A stretch of DNA of 64,000 bases from Aneurinibacillus danicus (lineage in GTDB: Bacteria > Bacillota > Bacilli > Aneurinibacillales > Aneurinibacillaceae). Positions 35,057 through 45,183 of the stretch are shown piece by piece; within the stretch, counting starts at the first letter, position 1; each line of letters begins with the position of its first letter. The notes under the pieces were generated by a model. That model was given only the letters and a program-made list of their open reading frames with translations. It did no database searches and was not told where the DNA came from. The position numbers were made by a program, and so were the translations under genes. The stretch lies in the NCBI RefSeq assembly GCF_007991215.1, contig NZ_BJXX01000013.1, positions 1 to 64,000 on the forward strand. Reading direction: 5' to 3'.

Positions 35057-36244
35057 TTATTTTTTACGTCTGCGGTTGCGCAGAAATGTCGGAATGTCCA
35101 GGTTATCAAGTCCGCTCGAAGAAGAAGCCTGGCGCGGTTCCGGACGGGACGGAGGGAGATGTGTCTCTTCGATATTCTGTTCCGGCTCGAATTGGCTTGT
35201 CCGACGTATCGGTCTCAGATTGTGCCCACCCATCGGCTTCTCGCGTTCGCGGCCCGGATCTATCTGCGGACGGCGTGCCATCTGCTGTTGCGACTCTTCA
35301 AATCCTGTCGCGATAACGGTAACGACAATCTCGTCTTTCAAATTCTCATTAATAACCGCACCGAAAATCATGTTCACTTCTGCATCTGAAGCGGATGCTA
35401 CAATATCGGCCGCCTCATTCACTTCGTATAGGCTTAGATTCGTGCCACCGGTAATGTTCATCAGTACGCCACGAGCGCCATCAATTGATGTCTCGAGCAA
35501 CGGACTGCAGATTGCCTTCTTCGCCGCTTCGGCTGCCCGGTTTTCTCCTGTGGCAATCCCGATGCCCATCAGCGCAGATCCGCGCTCTGTCATAATGGTT
35601 TTTACGTCAGCAAAGTCCAGATTGATAAGTCCCGGTACGGCAATCAAGTCAGAAATACCCTGTACACCCTGACGCAGCACGTTATCCGCTTCGCGGAAAG
35701 CTTCGAGCATCGGGGTATTCTTATCGACAATTTCCAACAAACGATCATTCGGAATCACAATAAGCGTATCCACTTTTTCCTTAAGAGCACAAATGCCCTG
35801 TTCTGCCTGCAATTGACGCTTGCGTCCTTCGAACGTAAACGGACGGGTTACGACGCCTACCGTCAGCGCACCGATTTCCTTGGCAATTTCCGCAATGACA
35901 GGCGCCGCACCGGTTCCGGTTCCCCCGCCCATACCAGCCGTAACAAAGACAAGATCAGCTCCACGGAGGGCTTGTTCGATGTGCTCACGGCTTTCTTCCG
36001 CAGCTTTCTTACCAACCTCCGGATTCGCCCCGGCACCAAGTCCCCGTGTCAGTTTTCCACCAATTTGCAGCTTATGCTGCGCCTTTGACAAATTCAGTGC
36101 TTGATAATCCGTGTTGACAGCAATGAATTCTACCCCTTGAATGCCGCCTTCAATCATGCGGTTGACGGCGTTGCTTCCGCCGCCGCCCACACCGATAACC
36201 TTTATCTGTGCGAGTGTATCCATTTCCAAGTCGAATTCCAACAT
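35057..36244 (-). CDS. ftsZ: Cell-division GTPase FtsZ
   Basis: The 395-residue tubulin homologue forms the Z ring. The GTP-binding loop [12 protein letters not shown] is intact, the T7 loop reads [11 protein letters not shown], and the C-terminal partner-binding peptide is [14 protein letters not shown] variable linker (about 320-380) precedes the tail. It follows ftsA by 36 bases, and a strong terminator closes the unit. Confidence 0.98.
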   Translation of the reverse strand: MLEFDLEMDTLAQIKVIGVGGGGSNAVNRMIEGGIQGVEFIAVNTDYQALNLSKAQHKLQIGGKLTRGLGAGANPEVGKKAAEESREHIEQALRGADLVFVTAGMGGGTGTGAAPVIAEIAKEIGALTVGVVTRPFTFEGRKRQLQAEQGICALKEKVDTLIVIPNDRLLEIVDKNTPMLEAFREADNVLRQGVQGISDLIAVPGLINLDFADVKTIMTERGSALMGIGIATGENRAAEAAKKAICSPLLETSIDGARGVLMNITGGTNLSLYEVNEAADIVASASDAEVNMIFGAVINENLKDEIVVTVIATGFEESQQQMARRPQIDPGREREKPMGGHNLRPIRRTSQFEPEQNIEETHLPPSRPEPRQASSSSGLDNLDIPTFLRNRRRKK

Positions 36245-36279
36245 GTAGTTAAGTCCCCCTCACTTATCATGCAAACAAT

Positions 36280-37557
36280 CTAAATAAATTCGCTAAACCA
36301 CTCTTTAACCTTCTTGATAACTCCTCCATGTTCCTTCGGCTCCTTTTGCACCTTAGGCACAGTGGTAGATTTTCGGTTGCTTTTCGGTTGAGGCTGCTTC
36401 GTCTCTACTTGCCGCGGCATCTGATGCATATAATATTTGGACGCGTATTTAATCAATCCAACCCCTGTTGTATAGGAAGGGTCACGCACACCGATATAAT
36501 CCGGAATGGCAATCCTCACAGGCGCCTGTAACTCATAGCGCGCCAGCTCCAGCAGACCTGGAATGTTGGCGACGCCGCCGGTCAGCACAAAACCATTCGG
36601 TATGCTTGTATCATAACCGAGGAGGTGAAGCTCGTCTTCTACCAAGTTGAAAATCTCTGCAGCACGGGGCTCAATCACATTGGCCAATTCAACTTGAGTA
36701 AATTCTTTCTCCACATCGCTTCCGATTCTTTTCACCAGAAAGTGTTCGTCTTCATTTGCTTCTTCAATCAGCGCACATCCGTTATTGAGTTGAATCTGTT
36801 TCGCCTCTTCCGTCGTCGTCCGAAGCCCGATGGCGATGTCGTTCGTGATGTAATCCCCTCCAATCGGAAGCACAGAGAAGGCACTCAATGTCCCCATCTC
36901 AAACACGGACACCGTGGTTGATCCGGCGCCAATATCCACAAGTACTACTCCTAAATTTTTCTCATCCTTGGTCAATGCAATTTCACTGGATGCAAGCGGC
37001 ATAAGATACATTCCAACAATGGATAAGCCTGCCCGTTCTACGCAGCGCATTAGATTATGTATGACAGTCTTGGCCCCTGTAATGATTGTGCCTTCCATTT
37101 CCAGACGCACGCCCATCATACCCCTCGGGTCGCTGATTTCTCCGAGGCCGTCGACGATATATTGAACGGGAACCACATCAATAATTTCTCTTTCAGGCGG
37201 GATCGCAATCACCTGTGCGGCTTTCATGACGCGTTCGATATCCTCGTCACTGATTTCCCGATTTTCACTGGAAACCGCTACCACACCATGACTGGACTGA
37301 AGCTGAATATGGTTGCCGGAAATTCCGACAACAACATGGCGAATCGGCAGATCGACCATCCGCTCTGCTTTTTCTACGGCCTGTCGAATTGCCTGAACCG
37401 TTTCATCAATATCAACGATGGCTCCTTTTTTGATTCCATGCGAGTCTGCAGTACCGACCCCGATAATATTTATGGTTCCGCTGTTAATCTCTCCAATGAT
37501 TACCCTGACTTTGGATGTACCAATATCTAAGCTGACAATATATTCACTGTTGTTCAA
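36280..37557 (-). CDS. ftsA: Cell-division protein FtsA
   Basis: FtsA is an actin-like ATPase that anchors FtsZ. I choose TTG 37557 because AGGAGGTG lies six bases before it, giving about 425 residues beginning MNNSEYIVSLDIGTSKVRV. The ATP-binding segments VSLDIGTSK and VDIGAGSTTVSVF are present, as is a C-terminal amphipathic membrane helix (GGVIKKVKEWFSEFI). A longer reading from ATG 37587 would translate the ribosome site itself. Confidence 0.96.
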   Translation of the reverse strand: MNNSEYIVSLDIGTSKVRVIIGEINSGTINIIGVGTADSHGIKKGAIVDIDETVQAIRQAVEKAERMVDLPIRHVVVGISGNHIQLQSSHGVVAVSSENREISDEDIERVMKAAQVIAIPPEREIIDVVPVQYIVDGLGEISDPRGMMGVRLEMEGTIITGAKTVIHNLMRCVERAGLSIVGMYLMPLASSEIALTKDEKNLGVVLVDIGAGSTTVSVFEMGTLSAFSVLPIGGDYITNDIAIGLRTTTEEAKQIQLNNGCALIEEANEDEHFLVKRIGSDVEKEFTQVELANVIEPRAAEIFNLVEDELHLLGYDTSIPNGFVLTGGVANIPGLLELARYELQAPVRIAIPDYIGVRDPSYTTGVGLIKYASKYYMHQMPRQVETKQPQPKSNRKSTTVPKVQKEPKEHGGVIKKVKEWFSEFI

Positions 37558-37677
37558 ATTTGGCACCTCCTCTTTTTTTATTTTCATAGCGTAGCATTAA
37601 AAATGATTTACTTTATTTACTTCCACATTAAACGTTGTTTCCCTTTTTTCATGGAGAAAATTTATAAAAATTATGCA

Positions 37678-38040
37678 TTAAGGCAACGGTTTCTCTTCCT
37701 TGTCGCCAAACCAGCGTCCGATAAGAATCCGACGAATGATGGCGATGTTATTAAACAGACGAACACCGAACGCGAAAATGGCAGCCAAATACAAATCAAT
37801 GCCCATATATACGCCTAAAAAAGCCAACCCGGCCGCAAGCAGCGTATTGAAGAAAAAGCCTGACATAAACACTTTGATATCAAAGTGGTTGTCCAGATGT
37901 GCGCGCAAGCCACCGAAAATCGTATCCAGGGCGGCAAGAACAGCAATGGAAAGATAGCTGCTGTATTCTTCAGGTACACGAAATTCAATCGACAATCCAA
38001 GAACCACACCGATAAGTAACCCAATGACAGGTAACCACAT
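37678..38040 (-). CDS. sbp: Small basic protein Sbp (DUF1290)
   Basis: The 120-residue membrane protein has three to four hydrophobic segments and the conserved LAALDTIFGGLRAHLDNHFD motif. It is the small basic protein found just before ftsA in Bacillus. Function is not established. Four bases separate it from the upstream DUF881 gene. Confidence 0.9.
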   Translation of the reverse strand: MWLPVIGLLIGVVLGLSIEFRVPEEYSSYLSIAVLAALDTIFGGLRAHLDNHFDIKVFMSGFFFNTLLAAGLAFLGVYMGIDLYLAAIFAFGVRLFNNIAIIRRILIGRWFGDKEEKPLP

Positions 38041-38044
38041 CCGC

Positions 38045-38776
38045 TTACGACGCTCCTTTTCGCTCCAGAGGCTTCATATATCTCACTCTCCCCGTTCCTT
38101 TATGTGCAGGAACAGTGACGCTTTCTGACTTCTGGATAGTGAATTTCTTATTCAAAAAGTGGAACCACTCTTCCATTGATTCGTGGTCCGATCCGGGAAG
38201 ACGCAGGGCAGCTTCTAAGCTCTGCGGATCGCCGATTGCTTTTACAATGTACGGCATATTGATCGGCTTCGTATCCACCTGAATCCCTTCACCGACGATG
38301 CGAATGGAACTTGTAACAATCAGGCGCTGGTCATTAATCGCAATGGCTTTCGCTCCGTTTGCAAACAGCAGGCTGGTCAAATCGGTCAAGTCCTGGTCGA
38401 TAACCGGCGACTGCAACTTGTCCTCGCCTGGCTCGGAAGGGTTGTCTTCAATCACGACAATGATGCCGGGTCCTTTCATGTCAGCAAAGCCGTTTTCCTT
38501 TTTAATACGAGAAAGCTCTTCCTGAACCACGGAAAGACCGCCGCCTTCGTTTATCGATGTCTCGTATTCACTTAACAGCTTTTCATATTTTGATATATCA
38601 TTTAGTAACTTTTGATGGCGCTCCATTTCTTTTTGTACACTCTGCCGTAATTGAAACGTATCCTGTCTTTCTGTGGCGAAAGTTGGCGAATTTGAACGAA
38701 ATTGCACCGTCAACATGAAACCAATGATAATGCTTATGACCGTAATTATGAATGGGACCTGTCGATTATTTTTCAT
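38045..38776 (-). CDS. ylxX: DUF881-family protein (YlxX-like)
   Basis: The 243-residue protein has one N-terminal membrane anchor (about 8-26), a coiled coil (about 40-80) and a C-terminal DUF881 domain with GPGIIVVIEDN and NGAKAIAINDQRLIVTSSIRIVG. It is the second of two tandem DUF881 genes between divIB and sbp. Likely extracytoplasmic and division-linked by context; activity unknown. Confidence 0.88.
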   Translation of the reverse strand: MKNNRQVPFIITVISIIIGFMLTVQFRSNSPTFATERQDTFQLRQSVQKEMERHQKLLNDISKYEKLLSEYETSINEGGGLSVVQEELSRIKKENGFADMKGPGIIVVIEDNPSEPGEDKLQSPVIDQDLTDLTSLLFANGAKAIAINDQRLIVTSSIRIVGEGIQVDTKPINMPYIVKAIGDPQSLEAALRLPGSDHESMEEWFHFLNKKFTIQKSESVTVPAHKGTGRVRYMKPLERKGAS

Positions 38777-38794
38777 ATTGCTTCCTCACCGCTT

Positions 38795-39550
38795 CTACCC
38801 GTGAATCGTCGAGGACGGAACCCCTGCTTTTCTTTCCGTTTCCCCTACGTATGCCGGCAACTCGATTTTGTCGGAGCCGGTAATAGAAATTTCTAGCGTT
38901 CGCTGCTTTAGCATATCAATGACTCCACCGGGTAATTTCATGGCGGATACGAGCGTATCTTTATCCCCGATAGCCTCGATTACGAACGGCGGCGCCAGCT
39001 TCGTGTCATTTACGATAACCGTCGGGCCGACGCATCGTACGCTAGATCCGCTGACAAGGCGTTGGTCGTTTACCGCAACTCCTTCCGCCCCCGCCGCGAA
39101 CAATTCGTTCACCACATCGCGAATGTTCTGATCGTGTACAATACCGTCGGCAACATTATCAAATGCAGCAGCAGACTTGCTATCGTTTAACGTCACAGTT
39201 ACGCCAGGCCCTGTGACCGGCATTAATCCAGCCTTCATTCTAAGCTCTTCCAGCTCACCCAGCACCTGCTTAGAAATAGCCTGCCGCTCTGATAGCTCCT
39301 TTTCTTTCTCGTTCACTTCGAGCCGCAGTTTCACAAGCCTTTTTTCCAGCTCCTCATTCGTTTCTTTCTCACTGATCAGCTTCTCGTTTAATCTTACTTT
39401 CTTCTCCCATTCACTTTCATCGATAGCGGTCTGAAGATTACTTGTTCCTCTCATTGTCAATTGCACCGAATAAGCGACAATGAACCCGGAGACAAGGAAG
39501 ACGAGCGTTAAATAAACATGGATTTTGCGGACTCTAAGACTATTTTTCAT
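38795..39550 (-). CDS. ylxW: DUF881-family protein (YlxW-like)
   Basis: About 251 residues from ATG 39550, which overlaps the divIB end by 11 bases. It shares the layout of its neighbour: N-terminal anchor (VYLTLVFLVSGFIVAYSV), charged coiled coil, then GPGVTVTLNDS and GAEGVAVNDQRLVSGSSVRCVG. The two genes look like an old tandem duplication. The role is unknown. Confidence 0.88.
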   Translation of the reverse strand: MKNSLRVRKIHVYLTLVFLVSGFIVAYSVQLTMRGTSNLQTAIDESEWEKKVRLNEKLISEKETNEELEKRLVKLRLEVNEKEKELSERQAISKQVLGELEELRMKAGLMPVTGPGVTVTLNDSKSAAAFDNVADGIVHDQNIRDVVNELFAAGAEGVAVNDQRLVSGSSVRCVGPTVIVNDTKLAPPFVIEAIGDKDTLVSAMKLPGGVIDMLKQRTLEISITGSDKIELPAYVGETERKAGVPSSTIHG

Positions 39551-40310
39551 TGTTTGCCGGTTGCTGCTGCTTGTACGGCGCAAACCATTTCACCTCTGAT
39601 AGATTGATAATCCCTTCTGTCTTTCCCTCTTGCTTCAAACTTTGTACAAACGAAGGATACCACGCCATGTTGTCGGCGAAATTCTGAATGGTGGTATGTA
39701 CTTCAAATCCATCTTTCATAAATAATATAAGTCGTTCGGGATTATTCTTGTCGGACTCGTGCTGAATCTCGGATATTTGCTGGCGGATGCCCGGATCTAA
39801 TTTGTCCAGTTCCGCAGCGAATTTGGGCAGAAGATTCTCTGTCTGCCAACGCCGAATTATCGGCTTGTCCACCGTCCCGTCTCCGATTGGGTACTGTTTC
39901 AAGATTCCACCTTTGTTCGTAACCGGATACAGCGCACCCTGCCCGTCCATGAACAGAGCCACCCGTGGTCTTTCTTTGACAGCCAATTCTATCTTCCCAG
40001 GAAATGTTTTGCGCACATCCACGCTTTCAATTGCCGGAAGCGCTGTAACAATAGAATTCTTTACTTTCTCTTTGTTGACAAGCAAATATTGCATATCAAA
40101 CGTAAGGTGTGATTGTTTGATTACTTCGTCAGCTGAGACAAGTTGGGTCCCTGTGACAGAGATATCCTGTACCCGGCTGATAGAAGACTGAAAAAACAGA
40201 ACCACAAGCAACACCAAAAAAAACAGCATCATCAGCACAAGCAGCTGACGATTGGTTCTCTTCTTCCGGTTCTCCTTCCGTAAACGCGGGATTTTCTCTA
40301 TATTAGCCAT
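39540..40310 (-). CDS. divIB: Cell-division protein DivIB (FtsQ)
   Basis: DivIB bridges early and late division proteins outside the membrane. A basic cytoplasmic tail (1-21), one membrane helix (about 23-42) and an extracellular POTRA domain (VQDISVTGTQLVSADEVIKQSHL) are followed by the beta domain (LAVKERPRVALFMDGQGALYPV). The terminator at 40344-40374 separates it from murA, so it may need read-through or its own promoter. Confidence 0.93.
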   Translation of the reverse strand: MANIEKIPRLRKENRKKRTNRQLLVLMMLFFLVLLVVLFFQSSISRVQDISVTGTQLVSADEVIKQSHLTFDMQYLLVNKEKVKNSIVTALPAIESVDVRKTFPGKIELAVKERPRVALFMDGQGALYPVTNKGGILKQYPIGDGTVDKPIIRRWQTENLLPKFAAELDKLDPGIRQQISEIQHESDKNNPERLILFMKDGFEVHTTIQNFADNMAWYPSFVQSLKQEGKTEGIINLSEVKWFAPYKQQQPANNEK

Positions 40311-40343
40311 TCCGCATTCCTCCGCTTTTGAACCTGTAAAACT

Positions 40344-40374
40344 TACAAAAGCGGCATACTCTCATATGCCGCTT
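40344..40374 (-). terminator. Terminator between murA and divIB
   Basis: AAGCGGCATA pairs perfectly with TATGCCGCTT around TGAGAG, followed by TTGTAAG on the minus strand. The short T run suggests partial read-through within the dcw cluster. Confidence 0.65.
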
Positions 40375-40409
40375 CACATGCACAAATTATGCTTGTTGAA
40401 AGTGTGCGT

Positions 40410-41663
40410 CTAACATTCCCTTCGGATACGGGCCCCTAGACTCGCAAGCTGTTCTTCAATCCGGTCGTAGCCGCGATCAATATGATACACTTGCGCCACT
40501 CTCGTCTCCCCTTCCGCAGCAAGCCCCGCGATAATCAACGCCGCACCGGCTCGTAAATCAGTCGCTTCCACTACCGTACCTGACAGGCGCGGTACTCCGC
40601 GAATAAAAGCGGTGTTTAAATCCACGTAAATATCGGCGCCCAGACGGCACAGCTCATTCACATGCCGAAATCGCCCATCAAATACCGTTTCCTTTATAAT
40701 ACTGCACCCTTCTGCTACAGAAAGAAATGCCATCGTCTGTGACTGCATATCGGTCGGAAAACCGGGATACGGAGCCGTCATGATACGGTCAATGGCGCGG
40801 AATGAACCGCTTGCCTTTACCGTAATTATATCATGCCCATAGTCGATTTCAACACCACATTGTTTTACAACATCTAGTAAAGCTACCGTATGCATCGGAT
40901 TCACATTGCGCAGAGTAATCGCTCCGTGCGTAATCGCTGCTGCCAGCATCATCGTTCCGGTAACAATCCGGTCAGGAATCACCTGATAGTCCGCTGCCTG
41001 CAGGGTAGATACTCCTTCGATAACAATACGATCCGTTCCCGCTCCACGCACACGGGCACCCAGGCGATTCAGAAAGTTCTGCAGATCAATGATTTCCGGC
41101 TCGCGCGCCGCGTTTGATAGAATCGTCTCGCCTTCCGCCAGCACGGCCGCCATCATAATGTTTTCCGTCGCCCCGACGCTCGGGTAATCCAGGAAAATCA
41201 CACCGCCCTTGAGTTTGCTTGCGGTACAGCGAATGAGCCCGTCTTGGGCTGTAATGGTTGCACCAAGTGATTCCAATCCTTTTAAGTGAAGGTTGATACG
41301 CCTCTCTCCGATGGCACACCCGCCAGGGCGGGAAAGAGTGACCTCTCCGAACCGGGCTAAAAGCGGTCCCATCAGAAAAATGGATGAGCGCATCTGGCCC
41401 ATCAAATCCTGCGGAACCATCGAAGAAGCGAGCGCTGTTGTGTCCACATGAACCGTCGTACCCTGATGCGAGCATACGGCACCCAGTTCCGCCAAAATCT
41501 TGAGCATAACATCGATATCAGAGAGACGGGGTACATCGTAGATGGTGTAGGAACCTCCTGTCAGCACCGTAGCTGCCAGAATGGGAAGCGCGGCGTTTTT
41601 CGAACCTTGAACACGCAATTCTCCCGATAAGGGGGTTCCTCCCTCAATCACGAATGACTCCAA
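40410..41663 (-). CDS. murA: UDP-GlcNAc 1-carboxyvinyltransferase
   Basis: MurA commits UDP-GlcNAc to wall synthesis. The catalytic Cys, target of fosfomycin, is Cys116 in RPGGCAIGERR; GSKNAALPILAA near the N-terminus and the later PGFPTDMQSQ are conserved. The start is TTG 41663 after GGAGGTG. Its place between murB and divIB differs from B. subtilis, where murAA lies elsewhere. Confidence 0.97.
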   Translation of the reverse strand: MESFVIEGGTPLSGELRVQGSKNAALPILAATVLTGGSYTIYDVPRLSDIDVMLKILAELGAVCSHQGTTVHVDTTALASSMVPQDLMGQMRSSIFLMGPLLARFGEVTLSRPGGCAIGERRINLHLKGLESLGATITAQDGLIRCTASKLKGGVIFLDYPSVGATENIMMAAVLAEGETILSNAAREPEIIDLQNFLNRLGARVRGAGTDRIVIEGVSTLQAADYQVIPDRIVTGTMMLAAAITHGAITLRNVNPMHTVALLDVVKQCGVEIDYGHDIITVKASGSFRAIDRIMTAPYPGFPTDMQSQTMAFLSVAEGCSIIKETVFDGRFRHVNELCRLGADIYVDLNTAFIRGVPRLSGTVVEATDLRAGAALIIAGLAAEGETRVAQVYHIDRGYDRIEEQLASLGARIRREC

Positions 41664-41677
41664 GATTTCACCTCCGT

Positions 41678-42586
41678 TTACCCCTCGCCCACCACCAATA
41701 CTTCCGGAACAAGCTTGACGTTATACCTTTCATGGATAATCTTCATCACTTGTTCCATGAGGTCGAGGACATCCTGGGCCGTCGCGTTTCCCCGATTTAC
41801 GATGAAATTGGCATGCTTCTCCGAAACCTGAGCGCCTCCTACCGTAAGTCCTTTGAGTCCGGCGCTCTCAATCAAGCGTCCTGCATGATCGCCCGGCGGA
41901 TTGCGGAATACGCTGCCCGCGCATGGCATTGACAGCGGCTGCGTCTGGCGGCGTCTGTCTTTATACGCCGCCATGTGGCGTGCAATCTCTTTGCGGTCAC
42001 CGTATTGAAGCTTGAATACGGCGCTTACCACAATGCCTCTTCTTTCTTTCTGCAGGACAGACGTACGGTAGCTAAATCCGAGTTCTTCCGGTGTAAGCCA
42101 AACCAATTCCCCGTTTTCGAGCAACACTTCAGCCGATTTGAGAATACGTGAAACATCGGAGCTATGTGCACCCGCATTCATATAAATTGCACCGCCCACC
42201 GTACCGGGAATACCGCCGGCGAACTCAAGCCCGGTCAATCCCTCTTTCCCGGCCATTACCGCCAATCGTATAAACGAGTAACCGGCGCCCACCTCTACCT
42301 CTTCCCCGTTAAAGGTAAGGTGATCAAATCCATCAGCCAGTTTAAAGACAATGCCGCGGATTCCTCCGTCCCGCACAAGCATGTTTGAGCCTCTCCCCAG
42401 TATATACCAGGGCACATGATGCTTGTGAACGAGCTTCATACAGTGAGCCAACGCCATTTTGTCAGTCGGTTCAACAAGAATGTCTGCCGGTCCGCCGATT
42501 TTCCATGTTGTATGGTTAGCCAGCGGTTCGTCTATGAGCACTGTTCCGATGTTGGCTTCTTTCAATTCTGTAATCAGCTTCTGCAT
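41678..42586 (-). CDS. murB: UDP-N-acetylenolpyruvoylglucosamine reductase
   Basis: MurB reduces the MurA product with NADPH and FAD. From ATG 42586, after AGAGGAGG, it has about 302 residues, the short type II form. FAD contacts are in WYILGRGSNMLVRDGG and LTGLEFAGGIPGTVGGAIYMNAGAH; the active-site SVFRNPPGDHAGRLIE is present. A longer reading to 42697 runs into murG and lacks a ribosome site. Confidence 0.96.
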   Translation of the reverse strand: MQKLITELKEANIGTVLIDEPLANHTTWKIGGPADILVEPTDKMALAHCMKLVHKHHVPWYILGRGSNMLVRDGGIRGIVFKLADGFDHLTFNGEEVEVGAGYSFIRLAVMAGKEGLTGLEFAGGIPGTVGGAIYMNAGAHSSDVSRILKSAEVLLENGELVWLTPEELGFSYRTSVLQKERRGIVVSAVFKLQYGDRKEIARHMAAYKDRRRQTQPLSMPCAGSVFRNPPGDHAGRLIESAGLKGLTVGGAQVSEKHANFIVNRGNATAQDVLDLMEQVMKIIHERYNVKLVPEVLVVGEG

Positions 42587-42683
42587 AATAGAACCTCCTC
42601 TATGAATCCCTGCCCGGTGCGCACCGCTTCCGTGGGTCACGCGCCTAGGATAATGTATGATCGCCCCGCCCACTGTGTTACAG

Positions 42684-43784
42684 TCAGGCACGGGCAATCA
42701 TTTTTAATTCGTTATAGACGAGCGTAGCCGCTTCCGGCTGTCCCAGCGCTTTTGCCGCCCGGCGCATCGCCTGAACTCTTCCGTCGTCTCTCAGTACTGT
42801 ATCAATCTCCACAAGAAGAGCTGCGCCATTCAACTGCGGCTCCAGAATAACGCGTGCCGCTCCCTGTTCTTCCAGCCACCTCGCGTTTTTCTCCTGATGA
42901 TTGTTCGTCACATACGGAGAAGGGATAAGAATGGACGGTAGTCCAAGCGCCGTAATCTCCGCAAGAAAAGATGCGCCTGCCCGGTTTACAATTAAATCGA
43001 TACCAGCCAGCACCTCCGGCATATTATAAATAAACGGACGGACGGTCATATTTTCCGGTATGCCTCCGGTTCCGCGAATGGCTTCTAATGTTTTCTCATA
43101 ATGTACTTCACCGGTCACATAAATAAAATGGTAGTCCGGATAACCGGAAAGGCTGGATGCCATATCAATTACCGCTTCGTTAATCGCCTTGGCCCCGCGG
43201 CTTCCACCTACAATAAGCACGTACTTCTTGCCCGGGGGTACGCTGAGCGACGCAAGCCCGACACAGCCATCTGCTCTGGCGACTTCGGTCGCCCGCGGAT
43301 TGCCGGTTACGATCGTTTTCGCCCGTGGAAAATACGAAGCCGAACCGGAAAAGGTAACAGCAACCCGCTCTGTATAGCGTGACAAAAATTTATTGGTGAG
43401 TCCCGGAATGACATTCTGTTCATGAATCAGTGTAGGAATGCCGAGCGTGCTTGCGGCATATACGACCGGACCGCAAACATAACCGCCGGTGCCTACAACC
43501 ACATCCGGTTTAAACTCCCGGATGAGACGCTTTGCCCGGCGGGTCGCTTTCAGGAATCTTGCAATGGTTTTCACGTTTTCGAAAGAGAGACTACGCTTAA
43601 ACCCGGTAATGTATACCGACTCGAACGGAATCCCCTCCTTGGGGACAATCTCCGCTTCAAGCCCTCTTTCCGTTCCGATATATAGTACACGGGAGTCGGG
43701 CTCATGCCGCTTAATCTCTTTAATGAGGGCGAGTGCAGGATAAATGTGTCCGCCTGTGCCGCCCCCGCTAATCACAATATTCAT
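42684..43784 (-). CDS. murG: MurG, lipid II-forming GlcNAc transferase
   Basis: The 366-residue membrane-associated GT28 enzyme adds GlcNAc to lipid I. The N-terminal [14 protein letters not shown] motif and [12 protein letters not shown] are typical, and the donor-site [25 protein letters not shown] is intact. AAGGAG precedes the ATG. It is separated from spoVE by about 220 bases that contain a long inverted repeat. Confidence 0.97.
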   Translation of the reverse strand: MNIVISGGGTGGHIYPALALIKEIKRHEPDSRVLYIGTERGLEAEIVPKEGIPFESVYITGFKRSLSFENVKTIARFLKATRRAKRLIREFKPDVVVGTGGYVCGPVVYAASTLGIPTLIHEQNVIPGLTNKFLSRYTERVAVTFSGSASYFPRAKTIVTGNPRATEVARADGCVGLASLSVPPGKKYVLIVGGSRGAKAINEAVIDMASSLSGYPDYHFIYVTGEVHYEKTLEAIRGTGGIPENMTVRPFIYNMPEVLAGIDLIVNRAGASFLAEITALGLPSILIPSPYVTNNHQEKNARWLEEQGAARVILEPQLNGAALLVEIDTVLRDDGRVQAMRRAAKALGQPEAATLVYNELKMIARA

Positions 43785-43893
43785 GCAAACCTTGCTCCTT
43801 TTATATAAAACTATTCACTATTAATATAGCTTTTCGAAATTCCCCCGGAAAGCAGGACATAAAGCTTAGGCCTGCCTACCAAAGAAATGAGGA

Positions 43894-43966
43894 AAGAATG
43901 ACTTTCTTTTTCCGGCTACCGAATGGTGATTCGAATTTCAGAGAGAAGAAAAAGAAAGCCATTCTT
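43894..43966. repeat. Nineteen-base inverted repeat between spoVE and murG
   Basis: AAGAATGACTTTCTTTTTC (43894-43912) and GAAAAAGAAAGCCATTCTT (43948-43966) match with one mismatch around a 35-base loop. No long T run follows on either strand, so it is a poor terminator; it may be an RNA stability or operator structure, or a small mobile remnant. Confidence 0.6.
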
Positions 43967-44003
43967 ACTCTTCGATGTGCGTCAAGCGACCGGCGTTAAC
44001 ATC

Positions 44004-45095
44004 TTACATACGGGAATAGCGAGAGATATTTAATAGAACGCCCATGCCGGTAAGCATCAGAGTGAGCGAAGAGCCTCCGTAGCTTAGAAACGGAAGCGTA
44101 ATTCCCGTAACAGGGAACATGCCTGTCACGACACCTACATTAATGATTACCTGAATCACCAGCATTCCAATAATGCCTGTCGCAAGCAGGCTGCCAAATA
44201 AGTCAGGCGCTGTTACCGCAACGCGCATACCGCGCCACAGCAAGAGCAGGAACAGAAGCAGCACAGTCGCACCACCGATAAACCCTAGCTCTTCCGCCAA
44301 AATCGAAAAAATAAAATCGTTATACGGCTCAGGCAAATACAAGAACTTCTGGCGGCTCATGCCAATGCCAAGTCCCATCAATCCACCCGGTCCGATAGCA
44401 TAAAGCGATTGGATAATCTGATAGCCGTCTCCGAGCGGATCTGACCACGGGTCAACAAAAGCGGTAATACGGTCCATCCGGTAAGGGGCGGCCAGAATGA
44501 GTCCGACAAAGCCGGCCACACCTAACAACGCTAGCCCCAATAGGTGCTGAATTCTCATGCCGGCGATGAAAATCATCAGCACAGACGTGCCGAACAGCAC
44601 CGTACCGGTGCCAAGATCAGGCTGCAGCATAATCAGCCCGAACGCCAAACAAACAACACCAAGCGACGGTACGATCCCCTTGGTAAATGAACCGATGTCT
44701 TTCTGATTTTCCGTCAGCCATTTCGCCAGAAACATAGCCATCCCCAACTTCATAAATTCCGCCGGCTGAATCCCGAACGCACCAATGCCGAGCCAACTTT
44801 TCGCCCCATTGACCTCTTTTCCAATGATAAGGACGACAACCAGCAGAAAGAAGCAAAAAAGCAGTCCCGGTTTCGCCCATTTTTTCCATACCCAATAATC
44901 GATGTTCATGGTTATAAACATCGTCACAATGCCGAGTGTGGCAAAAATAAGCTGGCGTTTGGTAAAAAAGAACGGATCGCCTTTCTGAGCGGCGACTACG
45001 GCGCTCGAGCTGTATACCATCACCACGCCAATCGCCAGCAGCACAAATGTCACGACAATAATAATAAAATCAGGAGTTGAACGGGCCTTTGTCAA
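44004..45095 (-). CDS. spoVE: SEDS-family glycosyltransferase SpoVE/FtsW
   Basis: About 363 residues with ten membrane segments. SEDS hallmarks include VYSSSAVVA, NGAKSWLGIGAFGIQPAEFMKLG and LPFLSYGGSSL. These enzymes polymerise septal or cortex glycan together with a class B PBP. In Bacillus the gene between murD and murG is spoVE, the sporulation paralogue, but FtsW cannot be excluded from sequence alone. Start is placed at TTG 45095 because AGAGGTG precedes it; a GTG three codons upstream lies in that site. Confidence 0.88.
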   Translation of the reverse strand: MTKARSTPDFIIIVVTFVLLAIGVVMVYSSSAVVAAQKGDPFFFTKRQLIFATLGIVTMFITMNIDYWVWKKWAKPGLLFCFFLLVVVLIIGKEVNGAKSWLGIGAFGIQPAEFMKLGMAMFLAKWLTENQKDIGSFTKGIVPSLGVVCLAFGLIMLQPDLGTGTVLFGTSVLMIFIAGMRIQHLLGLALLGVAGFVGLILAAPYRMDRITAFVDPWSDPLGDGYQIIQSLYAIGPGGLMGLGIGMSRQKFLYLPEPYNDFIFSILAEELGFIGGATVLLLFLLLLWRGMRVAVTAPDLFGSLLATGIIGMLVIQVIINVGVVTGMFPVTGITLPFLSYGGSSLTLMLTGMGVLLNISRYSRM

Positions 45096-45183
45096 GCGAA
45101 ACACCTCTTACAGCACAGAATTTGCCGCCTCCGCCTGCCTGTCCGTTCAATCACCTGATTTCGATTAAACATTCAAACAGCGG

